A DNA stretch of 64,000 nt from JACKAQ01 sp965227145 (GCA_965227145.1 OZ245730.1:3410001-3474000), one strand, 5' to 3'. Shown: positions 1 through 9,739, counted from the first letter of the stretch. The notes: generated from the sequence alone by a model not told the origin. Numbers and translations are program-made.

Positions 1-1716
1 GCTTTTTTCCGGTTGGCGAGCCACCGCCGGTGTTGGTGACCTCAATTGATTAACATCCAGAATTGCGCCGGTATTTGCCGATGTGACCATCGCAGCGTAT
101 CGCGCCAGCCAGCCTTTGGTTGCGCGCGGTTTCGGTGCATGCCATGCGGCTTTTCGGCGAGCCAGTTCTGCATCGTCAATCAGAATTGCCAGCTTGTTGT
201 TCGGGATATCGATGTTGATCAAATCGCCCGGCTGAACCAGCGCAATTGCGCCGCCGACTGCCGCTTCCGGCGATACATGCCCGATGCATGCGCCGCGCGT
301 GCCGCCGGAAAACCGTCCGTCTGTGATCAGCGCAACGTGATAGCCGAGCCCCATTCCCATGATATTCGCCGTTGGCGCGAGCATTTCCTGCATGCCCGGA
401 CCGCCGCGCGGACCTTCGTAGCGAATCACAACCACGTCACCTTTATTCACTTTGCCGTTCAAAATGCCGGCGCAGGCATCTTCCTGCGATTCGAAAACCA
501 CCGCCGGACCGGTGAACTGGTGCATGTGTTTTTCCATCGCGCCGGTTTTCACGACTGCGCCATCCGGCGCCAAATTGCCGAACAGCACCGCCAAACCACC
601 TTTTTCCGAATGGGGATTTTCGACGGACAGAATTACTTCCGAATCTTTTATCTCCGCACCGGAAATGTTTTCACCGAGTGTTTTCCCGGTAACCGTGATG
701 CAATCTTTTTTCAAAATTCCCGGTCTTTTGGCGATCTCATTTAAAATCGCGCTGATGCCGCCGGCACGATCCACATCTTCGATATGCCAGTTGGATGCGG
801 GCGATACTTTGCAGATTTGCGGCACTTTGGCAGCCACCAGATTCAATCGCGAAAGCGGATAATCCACGCCCGCTTCGTGGGCGATTGCCAACGTGTGCAA
901 CACAGTGTTGGTGCTGCCGCCCATCGCCATATCCAACGCGAATGCGTTATCTAACGCATTCAAGGTAACAATATCGCGCGGTTTCAAATTGTTTTCGATC
1001 AGCCATAAAATTTGTTTGGCAGCTTTGTGCAGCAGCTCCCGGCGTTCTTCGGAAATCGCCAAAAAAGTGCCGTTTCCGGGCAAACCCATTCCCAATGCTT
1101 CCATCAAACAATTCATGGAATTTGCGGTAAACATGCCGGAACACGATCCGCAGGTGGGGCAGCCGTTGTCTTCCAATTCCTTTAATTCCGCTTCATCGAT
1201 AGTGCCGGACTGGAATTTGCCAACTCCTTCAAAAACGGAAACGAGGTCAACCGTCCGGCCGTCGCTCATTCGACCGGCAGCCATCGCGCCGCCGGAAACA
1301 AAAATCGTCGGGATATTCACGCGCATCGCGCCCATCAGCATTCCCGGCACAATTTTATCGCAATTCGGGATGCAAATCAGTCCGTCCAATTGATGAGCTT
1401 CGGCAACGGTTTCCAGCGAATCCGCGATAATTTCGCGACTGGGCAGCGAATATTTCATCCCGTAATGCCCCATCGCAATGCCGTCGTCCACACCAATAGT
1501 GTTGAATTCAAACGGAACGCCACCGGCTTCGCGAACGGCCGCTTTCACGATTTTGCCAAGTTCCTGCAAATGCACATGCCCCGGAATAATTTCGATAAAC
1601 GAGTTGCAAATGCCGATAAACGGCTTGCTAAAATCGTCATCGGTTACGCCGGTTGCTTTTAGCAAACTGCGGTGCGGTGCCCGTTCAAAACCTTTTTTTA
1701 TTGTGTCGCTTCGCAT
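1..1716 (-). CDS. ilvD: Dihydroxy-acid dehydratase (C-terminus runs off the window)
   Basis: Converts 2,3-dihydroxy-isovalerate and -methylvalerate to the 2-keto acids of valine and isoleucine synthesis; a cytoplasmic Fe-S/Mg enzyme. The N-terminus MRSDTIKKGFERAPHRSL, the cluster cysteine regions IPNCDKIVPGM and NGCPTCGSCSGMFTANSMNC, and LITDGRFSGGTRG are all visible and diagnostic. 572 codons are in the window with no stop, close to the usual 555-570 residue family length, so only a few residues are probably missing. I chose ATG at 1716 because GGAG lies just upstream; an in-frame ATG at 1728 is possible. A candidate Ile/Leu leader ORF and hairpins lie upstream. Confidence 0.95.
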   Translation of the reverse strand, partial: MRSDTIKKGFERAPHRSLLKATGVTDDDFSKPFIGICNSFIEIIPGHVHLQELGKIVKAAVREAGGVPFEFNTIGVDDGIAMGHYGMKYSLPSREIIADSLETVAEAHQLDGLICIPNCDKIVPGMLMGAMRVNIPTIFVSGGAMAAGRMSDGRTVDLVSVFEGVGKFQSGTIDEAELKELEDNGCPTCGSCSGMFTANSMNCLMEALGMGLPGNGTFLAISEERRELLHKAAKQILWLIENNLKPRDIVTLNALDNAFALDMAMGGSTNTVLHTLAIAHEAGVDYPLSRLNLVAAKVPQICKVSPASNWHIEDVDRAGGISAILNEIAKRPGILKKDCITVTGKTLGENISGAEIKDSEVILSVENPHSEKGGLAVLFGNLAPDGAVVKTGAMEKHMHQFTGPAVVFESQEDACAGILNGKVNKGDVVVIRYEGPRGGPGMQEMLAPTANIMGMGLGYHVALITDGRFSGGTRGACIGHVSPEAAVGGAIALVQPGDLINIDIPNNKLAILIDDAELARRKAAWHAPKPRATKGWLARYAAMVTSANTGAILDVNQLRSPTPAVARQPEKS

Positions 1717-1760
1717 GAAATTCTCCATATTCAGCATTGAATATTTGATATTTACCATCT

Positions 1761-1885
1761 GCGAATATTCAAAATGCGTGTGGCATTCGTATTCGCCCTT
1801 GCGATTGTTTTATATTCGCGTGGAGGCTTGGGTCGTGCTACTTACAACTGAGAGCGTTTGTTAGGCGATCTTAATCGTAAGTAGC
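1761..1885 (-). promoter_or_regulatory. Possible ilvD attenuator: alternative RNA hairpins
   Basis: On the ilvD transcript, GCTACTTAC (1885-1877, inside the Leu-Leu codons of the leader ORF) can pair with GTAAGTAGC (1845-1837) across the leader stop codon. Further down, AATATTCGC (1769-1761) can pair either with GCGAATAT at 1819-1812 or with GCGAATA at 1796-1790. The latter is supported by an inner AATGC/GCATT stem. Overlapping arms that compete are what translation-coupled attenuators use. No strong U-run follows, so a classical terminator is not evident and the mechanism is inferred. Confidence 0.4.
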
Positions 1886-2052
1886 TGACTAAGGAGGAGA
1901 ATAATTGAAGAAATAATAATTGAGGGGATAATAGGGAGGCTAATCGGGGAAATGGTTGTTGCAGCATACGGTTTGCCGGACATTCCAGCCCGGTCGCTAT
2001 ACGTTCGTTGCCAAAATGGCATCTTCATCGCCTGACATTGAGAAACAACCAT
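1861..2052 (-). CDS. Candidate branched-chain leader peptide upstream of ilvD
   Basis: A 63-codon minus-strand ORF ends about 145 nt before ilvD. Its last 30 codons contain 11 Ile and 6 Leu, including the stretches PSIIISSIILLL and LLTIKIA. Leader peptides of ilv operons are rich in Ile, Val and Leu and end 100-200 nt before the first structural gene, so position and composition both fit. GAGAGG precedes the ATG at 2052 by about 10 nt. The ATG region (ATGGTTGTT) can pair with a copy of its complement at 1952-1960. Caveat: the DNA is AT-rich and low in complexity, which by itself favours ATT codons. It is longer than classical leaders; an internal ATG (MSGKPYAATT) would give about 40 residues. 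Confidence 0.4.
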   Translation of the reverse strand: MVVSQCQAMKMPFWQRTYSDRAGMSGKPYAATTISPISLPIIPSIIISSIILLLSQLLTIKIA

Positions 2053-2070
2053 CGTTCCACTACCTCTCAC

Positions 2071-2817
2071 TTACTGCTTACTTTTTTCAAGCCGCATTGT
2101 GATTTTGGCTTGAATATTGCGTTAAAAATCAATTGCTAAATTGTTAACATATATCACAAACAAGAATCTTGCCAGAACAGAGAAGACAGTTGTAAACAAT
2201 TGTTTTCATTATATTTAAATATTCAGTTACAAAGTATTGGTTAAATTAGAGGGTGGTACAATATCACCGATTCAAATTTCGATCGATTTATTATATTTCA
2301 CTTAATTGTATAACAAACAACATCTTATGCGCATTTGGGAACAATTGTGGCGTCAGGAACTTTTGTACCACCTATTTGAAATTTATTGAAAAAAGATGGC
2401 GCGGTTCTGCAATCAAAATTCAAAAAAACTGTCTTATTTTAGACAAGGTGTATATTTCCGGGCAGTAACACAAACGAAAAACCAGCCTCACCTAACATAT
2501 TTGCCTATTGCCAAAATAATTTCCCATTTGTAATTTAGCGGAAAATCTTTCACCACGAACCGTTTGCGTATTTCGTTTAAAAACAGACATTTGAAAACGA
2601 TAATTGAACCCGGATTATTTGATATGATAAGACATTTTCCGCTATCCGGCTATCGCAAAACCAATTGTGGCACAGCAATTGAACTACCGGAAAATTGCTA
2701 TCTAATGATTGCAGGTTTTTTGTCGAATTTTCTATGTTATATTTTTTCATGAATTTAACAATTTCAGCTTAGCTTGTTTCTTTTAATTCATTTCATTCAA
2801 TCTAAAGGAGATTTTTC
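2071..2817. other. AT-rich intergenic region without a recognisable gene
   Basis: About 750 bases between the ilvD leader region and the TorF-like gene. Short open frames here have no convincing ribosome-binding site, composition or known motif. The only structure seen is a 10-bp inverted repeat, GGTGGTACAA at 2252-2261 and TTGTACCACC at 2363-2372, about 100 bases apart. The promoter of the downstream outer-membrane protein gene presumably lies in its right part. Confidence 0.5.
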
Positions 2818-3489
2818 ATGAAGCTTGTTTCGATGGTTAAGGTGGTATTTGTAGCAGTAGTGATGAGTTGGGGCGCAGCTTCCGCACAGTTTGGGCTGGG
2901 TGCAGATGTGGTCAGCAGATATGTTTGGCGCGGAACGGATTTCGGAAACGCAGCTTCTGTGCAGCCATATATTTCTTATACCGCCGGTGTTTTGGAGATT
3001 GGCGCATGGGGATCGTACTCCATTATGCCGGTCGATGGCGGTTATGAAAACGATTTGTATGTCACACTTTCACAAGGTCCCGTCAGCATTACGGTGACGG
3101 ATTATTACTTCCCGAATATGGAAGCCGGAATGGATGAATTTTTCAAATACGGCGAAGACGACAACGGCGCAAGCTACCATTTTATTGAAGCTTCCGGCAC
3201 ATTTACGCAAGGTCCGCTATCATTGTTGGCTGGTGTATTTTTGACCAACGACGATGACAATTCGCTCTATTTTGAAGGCGCATACGAAGCATATGCAAAA
3301 GATGATGTTACAGCTTCCGTTTTTGTTGGTGGCGGGAACGGCGCATACACTTTGGAAGATGCCGGCGATGATGATTCTTTCAACGTTGTAAACGTTGGGC
3401 TGACAGTCGCAAAAGATATGTTTAGCGCATCCTACATTTTGAATCCCGATGCGAAAATTACCTTTATCGTATTTGGCGTCAGTTTCTAA
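2818..3489 (+). CDS. TorF-like outer-membrane protein
   Basis: A 223-residue predicted beta-barrel. A signal peptide (residues 1-23, cleavage after AASA) is followed by ADVVSRYVWRGTDFG, the opening motif of the TorF / TIGR02001 putative porin group. Alternating aromatic-polar strands and a C-terminal Phe (GVSF) fit outer-membrane insertion. AAAGGAG at 2804-2810 fixes the ATG at 2818. It is monocistronic, with a terminator directly after. Function in this group is poorly known; transport or surface roles are only inferred. Confidence 0.75.
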   Translation: MKLVSMVKVVFVAVVMSWGAASAQFGLGADVVSRYVWRGTDFGNAASVQPYISYTAGVLEIGAWGSYSIMPVDGGYENDLYVTLSQGPVSITVTDYYFPNMEAGMDEFFKYGEDDNGASYHFIEASGTFTQGPLSLLAGVFLTNDDDNSLYFEGAYEAYAKDDVTASVFVGGGNGAYTLEDAGDDDSFNVVNVGLTVAKDMFSASYILNPDAKITFIVFGVSF

Positions 3490-3510
3490 TTTCGATAAAA
3501 TTTGATATAA

Positions 3511-3546
3511 AAAAAAGCCGGTGAGGTTCGCTTCACCGGCTTTTTT
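3511..3546. terminator. Bidirectional intrinsic terminator
   Basis: AAAAAAGCCGGTGA and TCACCGGCTTTTTT form a perfect stem around an 8-base loop. The A-run and T-run on either side let it serve both the TorF-like gene from the left and the hybrid kinase from the right. Confidence 0.9.
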
Positions 3547-3568
3547 ATTGCTGAAATTCAGATTAAAG

Positions 3569-6421
3569 TTACGCCGTGGTTTGCAACACGCTCTCCATCA
3601 CTTCGGACAATTTTTCCAGATGAATCGGTTTGTGCAGAAATGCCTGAATGCCTTTGTGACGGGAAACGGCTTTTTCCTGATCCGCGTAACCACTTGATAA
3701 TATTATTTTTAGCGAATGATCCATCGCCCGCAATCCGCGAATGGTATCGATGCCGCTCATTTGCGGCATGGCAAAATCCACTATCGCAATATTGATTTCG
3801 CGATGTTTGTCAAACAACTGCATCGCTTCGCGACCGCCCTCCGCTTCGTAAACGCGATAACCGAGATAATTCAACAAATCCCGCAACGATTCCCGAACCA
3901 ACGGCTCGTCATCGACAATCAAGATGGGTGTACCTTTTGTTGCAGGTTCGCTGCTGGTTTTTGGCTGCGGAGGCAATTGCTGCGCTTTTTTTCTGACAAC
4001 CGGTTCAATAAAAATATGGAATTTTGAACCTTTATTTTCTTCGGACTCAACCGTGATAAATCCGCCATGACTTTTGATGATGCCGTAAACCACCGCCAAT
4101 CCCAATCCGGTGCCTTTGCGGGGCGGTTTGGTGGTAAAAAACGGATCGAAAATATTGAACAAATGTTTTTCGGGAATCCCGATGCCAGTGTCTTCAACGG
4201 AAATGCGGACATATTTTTGGGGCGGCGTCGCTTCGCCCGGTTGGGAATAGCTGTCAATTGTGGTGCGGAAAGTGAGTGTTCCGCCGCGCGGCATTGCGTC
4301 GCGGGCATTTACGGACAGGTTGACCAGCGCCTGCGCCAGCTTGCTTTCATCGCCGTTGATACCGGGAATTTTCGCGTCCAGTGCAAGCTCAACTTTGATC
4401 AGATCACCAAAGGCGCGCTGCAACATCGTCGCGACCCGTTCGATAATCCGGTTGGGAGAAATACCCCGCAAATTCAACTGGTCAGATTGTGTAAAAATAA
4501 CCATTTGCCGGGTGAGATCCGTTGCGCGTTTGGTAGCGGTTTGGATCGCGTTTACCCGTTTGATGGCTTCGGTGTTGCCGTCTAATTTCATGCGCAGCAA
4601 ATCCACATTTGGGGTGATAATTCCCAAAATATTGTTGAAATCGTGCGCAATGCCGCCCACCAAAATTTCCAGGCTCTCCATTTTTTGTTGCTGGAACGCA
4701 TCCTGCAACGATTTCTGGAGGTTCTCGCTGTTTTCCCCCGCTTCCGCGGAAATTGCCGGATGTTTTTGAAGATCGCAGCGATCCAACGCCACAATGGCGT
4801 TGTGTATCAGCAACGAAATAAACTGGTCTTCATCCGAAATGAACGGCTGTTCCGCATCCCGCCAATAAACGATTACACCAAATTTTTTGCTGCTGAGAAT
4901 CATCGGGATCGCCATCATCGCCATCGCTTCGGCACCGCTGAACCCTACTTCCTGATAGGTTGCTTCATCAATTGCGGTCAGGTATTGGATTTTCTGCGTT
5001 TTCAACGCATTCCAGACAATCCCGCCGCTGTTGCGAAGCGTTTTGGATTTTGCGACACCGTTGATCGCATTCGGCGAAAAAGGAAGCAATCGCTCGCTGT
5101 TTTCATCCCACAAAAATACGGCGGAGCCTTTGCAGCCCAACAAATGGGTGCTTTCGAACTGCAACGCCTGATAAATCCGTTCGGCATCCTGCATCACCAC
5201 CAATTTTTCGGCAGCGCGGATCAGCCGTTCCAACCGTTGGCGCTGGTGGCGTTCAACACCCACTTCATCCCGCAGTTGCAAATCGTGATTTTGAAGCGAT
5301 TTGTAGGTTTCTTTTAACGCCGCAAGTTCATCCCGCGTTTGCGGATCATCCGGAAAAACCGGTTTTAAATCATGTAATATTAACAGATAATCCGTCACTG
5401 CATAAAATTCGTTTCGCAGCAAAACCACATCAATCAAAATTGACGTTTTGCTTCCCGCGCTATTTTTCAGCGTAACCGTTGTGTTTCGCAAATTGTCATC
5501 GGATTCGCGGATTTGCTCAATCATCCCGGCCATATCGTTCGACAGCAAAAAATCTTCCAGATTACGATCTTGCAACGGATCTTCCGTTCCGGTCAGCCGT
5601 TGCCGGGCAGCTTTATTGGCATTTCGGATATTCCAAAACGGATCGGTAATAATCATCGGAATGGGATTATCCGAGAAAAATCCCTGATTATTGGGCAATT
5701 GCTGATACAGTTGCAACCAGTTTTCTTCGGCGGCTTCTGCCAGTTGGTTAAACGCCTGACTGAATTCAAACAGCTCTTTTCCACCTTTTTCCGGCAGGCG
5801 AATGCTAAAATCGCTGGCGTTGGCGAGATTGTTTTCCAATTCCTGACGCGCTTTTTTGAGCGGATTTGTAATTGACCGGGTGATCAAAATGCTGAAGAGA
5901 ATTAACAGCAACGCCAATCCGCCGCCAATAATTGCAGTTTTGGCGACGTGGGCGTGGTAACTTTTCACGATTTCCGATTTCGAAAAACCGACAATCGTAA
6001 AACCGAGCACCTCTTTATTATAAATGATGCGGTTTCGCAAAGCGAGAACGCTGTCGCTTTCCCAAACGCGATTGCCTCTGGCGGTAATTTCCTCAACTGT
6101 CGAATCGAAAATGCTGTCGTTAAATCCGTCGAGACGTTTGTTTCCCGTATCGTTCATCCGGATGAACACTAAATATGGCGTATTGGCAAAACTTTTTACG
6201 ATTGTCCGGGTTAATTCGTCATTGTTCATCCATAGCGACGGCGCAACCTCGTTTGTCAAACCTGCGGCAGACAATGCGGATTGCCGGTAAAAATTCTGGT
6301 AAACTTGCTGATGTACGGTATATAAATTGTAAAATCCGAAACCGATAATCAGCGCCAAAATAACCACTGTTAACGAATTAATTTTTATAGAAATGGGTAG
6401 TTTTTTGAGTAACGCATCCAT
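3569..6421 (-). CDS. Hybrid sensor histidine kinase (HAMP-PAS-GAF-HisKA-HATPase-REC)
   Basis: 950 residues. Two membrane segments (about 14-34 and 163-184) bracket a periplasmic sensor of about 130 residues. HAMP, a PAS-like domain (from about 245) and a GAF domain (about 415-550) follow. The kinase core shows the H-box GGIAHDFNNIL, the N-box NLSVNARDAMP, DTGIGIP and GTGLGLA. A C-terminal receiver (ILIVDDEP, IVDFAMPQMSG, lysine in LHKPIH) makes it hybrid. No output regulator is adjacent, so its target is unknown. It is transcribed away from the polysaccharide operon. Confidence 0.92.
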   Translation of the reverse strand: MDALLKKLPISIKINSLTVVILALIIGFGFYNLYTVHQQVYQNFYRQSALSAAGLTNEVAPSLWMNNDELTRTIVKSFANTPYLVFIRMNDTGNKRLDGFNDSIFDSTVEEITARGNRVWESDSVLALRNRIIYNKEVLGFTIVGFSKSEIVKSYHAHVAKTAIIGGGLALLLILFSILITRSITNPLKKARQELENNLANASDFSIRLPEKGGKELFEFSQAFNQLAEAAEENWLQLYQQLPNNQGFFSDNPIPMIITDPFWNIRNANKAARQRLTGTEDPLQDRNLEDFLLSNDMAGMIEQIRESDDNLRNTTVTLKNSAGSKTSILIDVVLLRNEFYAVTDYLLILHDLKPVFPDDPQTRDELAALKETYKSLQNHDLQLRDEVGVERHQRQRLERLIRAAEKLVVMQDAERIYQALQFESTHLLGCKGSAVFLWDENSERLLPFSPNAINGVAKSKTLRNSGGIVWNALKTQKIQYLTAIDEATYQEVGFSGAEAMAMMAIPMILSSKKFGVIVYWRDAEQPFISDEDQFISLLIHNAIVALDRCDLQKHPAISAEAGENSENLQKSLQDAFQQQKMESLEILVGGIAHDFNNILGIITPNVDLLRMKLDGNTEAIKRVNAIQTATKRATDLTRQMVIFTQSDQLNLRGISPNRIIERVATMLQRAFGDLIKVELALDAKIPGINGDESKLAQALVNLSVNARDAMPRGGTLTFRTTIDSYSQPGEATPPQKYVRISVEDTGIGIPEKHLFNIFDPFFTTKPPRKGTGLGLAVVYGIIKSHGGFITVESEENKGSKFHIFIEPVVRKKAQQLPPQPKTSSEPATKGTPILIVDDEPLVRESLRDLLNYLGYRVYEAEGGREAMQLFDKHREINIAIVDFAMPQMSGIDTIRGLRAMDHSLKIILSSGYADQEKAVSRHKGIQAFLHKPIHLEKLSEVMESVLQTTA

Positions 6422-6674
6422 GAGCTTTGCTATTCCGTTTTATTTACGATATTAATAGATCGGAGCATATTCGTTCCGCTTGATGATCTTTTTGGGAAAA
6501 TCCGCGATTTGTCTGTTAGGGTATGTGCCGGAGTAAGGTCAGTTGTGGAATTCGTATTTCGCAGTTTTACCATTGAATGCATTTGTTCGCAATTATTCGT
6601 ACGGTTCGAAATTTAAATAAAAATTATTGATAAAAAAGCAATAAATTCAGTAACTATAGCCTAAATACTGCTTT

Positions 6675-6690
6675 TGGCAAAGCGATTGCA
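6675..6690 (+). promoter_or_regulatory. Sigma-54 type (-24/-12) promoter of the polysaccharide operon
   Basis: TGGCAAAGCGATTGCA matches TGGCA-N6-TTGCA with exact GG-to-GC spacing. It lies 24 bases before the GTG start of the flippase gene, giving a predicted transcription start near 6701. A near-identical element precedes the heme-sensor kinase at 38393. The match is direct; use as a promoter is inferred. Confidence 0.55.
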
Positions 6691-6713
6691 AACGGATGAA
6701 AACGAGTGACTGA

Positions 6714-8120
6714 GTGAAAATATCGCTGCACAGCAAAAATATGCTCGCCATTTTTGGTGGCGACAGCTTGGCGAAAGTGTTGGGTTTTCTGGTTACTGCC
6801 TATCTTGCCCGCACACTTGGCGATGTCGCATTCGGCTCAATTCACATCGCGATGGCGGCGCTCAGTTATGCAATCATTGTGTCAACCGGCGGCATTCCGT
6901 TGTTTGGAACGCGGGAAATTGCCCGTTCCACCCAAAACCTTTCGCGATTTACCGGAGAACTCCTCACAACCCGGTTGCTGCTCTCGCTAATTGCAATGGC
7001 AGCTTTGATGGCTTACGCTTTTTTTCTGCAAACGGATCCGTCCATCCGAAAACTGACGCTCATTTTTAGTCTTTTTCTGCTGCCCAACGGCGCATTTCTG
7101 GATTGGTATTTTCAGGGAAAAAGCCAAATGGGCACCGTTGCAACCGGACGAACATTGCAAATGGTTGCCTATTTGCTGTTGGTAATTTTGCTCGTTTCCG
7201 CATCGGATGATGTGGTTTGGGTAGCCTGGGCTTGGGTTGCCGGCGCGGCAGTAAATATGCTGTGGCTCGGTTGGCGATTTTTCCGGAACGGCTTCGCGAT
7301 TTCCCCGCCATCTTCTGCAACTGCGTTAGCTGGTATTTGGCGCAGTTCGTTGCCATTAGGGCTCGCGACTATTCTTTCCCAACTTGTGTTGCAACTGCCA
7401 TTTTTTTATCTGGACAGATTGAACAAACCCGGAATCGCCGGGCAATACGGCGCTGCTTTTCGGCTGATGCTGGCATTGCTGGTCATCGACCGGATTTTTT
7501 ACACCGTATTTTATCCGGCAATCAGCCGCATTTCCGACAAAACAGATGGCGAAATTTCCGAAGTTGTGGAACATACGCTGCGAATTGTCACTTTTTTCGC
7601 TGTTGCCATTGCCACACTTGCTGCGTTGAGTTCAAGTTTAATAATTCCAATTATTTACAGCGCTGAATATTCACCGGCAATCCCGCTTTTTCAACTGCTT
7701 TGCCTATTTTTTTTGGGCTCGTTTGTCAACTCGGTGGTCGGATTTACGCTTGCCGGAACCGGAAATCAGCGGGCGTATTCGCAAAGTTACGGGATTGCGT
7801 TTGTGATCTGCATGCTAACGGGCGTGTGGCTAACCTATTGGCAGGGCATCAACGGAATGATTTTGGCGCTCGGCGGTTACCAATTGGTTGCGTTGCTGGC
7901 CAGCAGCATTTTTCTGAGACAAACATTGGCGATCCATTGGTTCCGAACCCTGTTTTTACCGCTGATTTTAGGCTGCGCTGCAATCGCATTTTTGTTTCTG
8001 CACAGTCAAAACGGCATTTTGATTTGGGGTATGTTTTTTCTAATTTACCTGCCCGTTTTGCTGTGGGCGGGTAAATTCAGCAAAAAAGACCGTGAATTTT
8101 TGAAAAGGATGCTGTTGTGA
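6714..8120 (+). CDS. Polysaccharide flippase (Wzx-like, MVF/MATE superfamily)
   Basis: A 468-residue integral membrane protein with about 12-14 hydrophobic segments. The N-terminus NMLAIFGGDSLAKVLGFLVTAY followed by LARTLG and GSIHIAMAALSY is typical of O-antigen/exopolysaccharide unit flippases that move lipid-linked oligosaccharides across the inner membrane. GTG start at 6714. It overlaps the deacetylase gene by 4 bases and leads a three-gene surface-glycan operon, which supports the role. The substrate is unknown. Confidence 0.88.
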   Translation: MKISLHSKNMLAIFGGDSLAKVLGFLVTAYLARTLGDVAFGSIHIAMAALSYAIIVSTGGIPLFGTREIARSTQNLSRFTGELLTTRLLLSLIAMAALMAYAFFLQTDPSIRKLTLIFSLFLLPNGAFLDWYFQGKSQMGTVATGRTLQMVAYLLLVILLVSASDDVVWVAWAWVAGAAVNMLWLGWRFFRNGFAISPPSSATALAGIWRSSLPLGLATILSQLVLQLPFFYLDRLNKPGIAGQYGAAFRLMLALLVIDRIFYTVFYPAISRISDKTDGEISEVVEHTLRIVTFFAVAIATLAALSSSLIIPIIYSAEYSPAIPLFQLLCLFFLGSFVNSVVGFTLAGTGNQRAYSQSYGIAFVICMLTGVWLTYWQGINGMILALGGYQLVALLASSIFLRQTLAIHWFRTLFLPLILGCAAIAFLFLHSQNGILIWGMFFLIYLPVLLWAGKFSKKDREFLKRMLL

Positions 8121-9694
8121 AATTATCGATCGGATTGCTAAAACCGGATGTTCACTGGACGCACTGGCTGCGCCAATCCGGTATTCCGTTTGATATCGCC
8201 GGAGATTCGGCGCAGCAACTTGCGGATTTTCCCGCGATTGTTATCAACGATACGGCGCTGTTTCATCCCGCGAAAATCCAGAAATTTATCACCGATGGCG
8301 GATGCGCTATTTGCGAAGCTTCTGTTGCCGAAACCATTTTTGTCGTCCCGACCCGGCGATTGAAAATCACCCATTTGCAACCGGCTAACGATAATTTTTT
8401 CAACCATTTACCGGCGGTTCAGCTACCGCTGAATTCGCGAGTGGCAACATCGGCGAACGCGCTTGCCAATCAAAACGGCGCATTCACGACCGCTGTTTTG
8501 CCGTTTGGCGATGGCAAAATTGTGGTTTTTCCGGACGGCTTTGCGGCGGCTTCGGCCACATTTCGCACCCGCAGGGTGAATTTTCCCCGTTGCAGCGGCG
8601 AACGATTTCCCTCCGAACGGGTCTGTGCGGTGGATAAATCCGGATTGCGAAAAATCGTTTTTTCCGCGATTGTCCAGCTATTCGCGCATCGCAAATTACC
8701 ACTGGTGTTTTGCTGGCCGTTTGCTAACGGCGCAACATCCCGGTTCAGTTTTCGCATCGATACGGATTTTGCACCTCCGAACGAAATCACAGCATTGCAT
8801 GATTTGCTGAAAAAACACAACATTTCCGCAACCTGGTTTGTGGAAACGCGCTCCGCCCAAAAGCATATCGATTTATTTGCTAAAATGACCGATCAGGAAA
8901 TTGCGCTGCACTGTTTCCGGCACGCTATTTTTGACACAACCGGCGAAAACGCCCGCGATATTCGACGCGGACTGAACATTTTGCAACACGCCGGCATTCG
9001 CCCCAAAGGCTATGCGGCGCCGTTCGGCGAATGGCATCCGCAACTGGCTGCGGCAATTTCCGGGCAGCAGTTCGGCTATTCATCGGAATTTGCCCCCGGA
9101 TACGACGACCTCCCGTTTTGGCCCGCGATTGGCGACGCCTTTGGCGAAACGATGCAAATTCCCGTGCATCCGGTCAGCACCGGACGATTGCACTGGGCAA
9201 AACATTCGCCGGCGCAAATGATCGATTACTATCGCGCGACAATCGACCGGCAGGTTGCCGCAAACGATCCGGTGATTCTCTACCATCATCCCGGGCAAAA
9301 AAATCTGGCGGTTTTCGACAGCATTTTTGAATACATCCGCGCCAAAAAAACTCCGGCAGGAACGATGGCTGAATTGGCAGATTGGTGGCAATTTCGCGAT
9401 GGTTTAAACTGGCGGGCAGACTGGTCGGACAACCAATTGAATCTGGCGGTGGAATTTCCGGCGGAAAATGCCCGGTTGGCGGTTATTTTTCCCGGCGAAA
9501 AATGCCGTTTATTCCATTTCGCCGATCAGATAATTGATGAAACAACCGATGCGGTTCAGCTGGATCATCAGCAATTTGTAACCCAAAATTTACCCGGAAA
9601 GCAGCACAAATACACCGCTCAAATGCTGGTGCACGACATCACCTGGCGATACAGTCGCTGGAAACAAATTCGCAAAGCGAAATCGAACGACTAA
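8117..9694 (+). CDS. Polysaccharide deacetylase-family protein with N-terminal extension
   Basis: 525 residues. The middle (about 215-425) is NodB/CE4-like: FSFRIDTDF carries the paired Asp, IALHCFRHAIFD gives the metal-binding H-x3-H, and GYAAPFGEW is a further family motif. VILYHHPG near residue 395 supplies the late His motif. The first 190 residues look like an alpha/beta domain (PAIVINDTALF, FITDGGCAI) of unknown job. The C-terminal 100 residues form a beta-rich tail. No signal peptide, so cytoplasmic action on a precursor is likely. GTG start overlaps the flippase stop. Confidence 0.8.
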   Translation: MKLSIGLLKPDVHWTHWLRQSGIPFDIAGDSAQQLADFPAIVINDTALFHPAKIQKFITDGGCAICEASVAETIFVVPTRRLKITHLQPANDNFFNHLPAVQLPLNSRVATSANALANQNGAFTTAVLPFGDGKIVVFPDGFAAASATFRTRRVNFPRCSGERFPSERVCAVDKSGLRKIVFSAIVQLFAHRKLPLVFCWPFANGATSRFSFRIDTDFAPPNEITALHDLLKKHNISATWFVETRSAQKHIDLFAKMTDQEIALHCFRHAIFDTTGENARDIRRGLNILQHAGIRPKGYAAPFGEWHPQLAAAISGQQFGYSSEFAPGYDDLPFWPAIGDAFGETMQIPVHPVSTGRLHWAKHSPAQMIDYYRATIDRQVAANDPVILYHHPGQKNLAVFDSIFEYIRAKKTPAGTMAELADWWQFRDGLNWRADWSDNQLNLAVEFPAENARLAVIFPGEKCRLFHFADQIIDETTDAVQLDHQQFVTQNLPGKQHKYTAQMLVHDITWRYSRWKQIRKAKSND

Positions 9695-9739
9695 CATTAT
9701 TTCAATAATTTCAATTACTTAGCGACAGAATAATTCCGA

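Noticed and set aside
1857..1866. GCGTTTGTTAGGC-like end of an integron attC site
   Set aside because: No matching RYYYAAC partner, integrase or cassette structure nearby; the sequence is better explained by the leader region.
2249..2262. AGAGGGTGGTACAA resembles the T-box antiterminator core
   Set aside because: The required ACCGCG continuation is missing, no aminoacyl-related gene follows, and no specifier stem was seen.
2253..2752. Two short open frames before the TorF-like gene
   Set aside because: No ribosome-binding sites, no family resemblance, AT-rich background.
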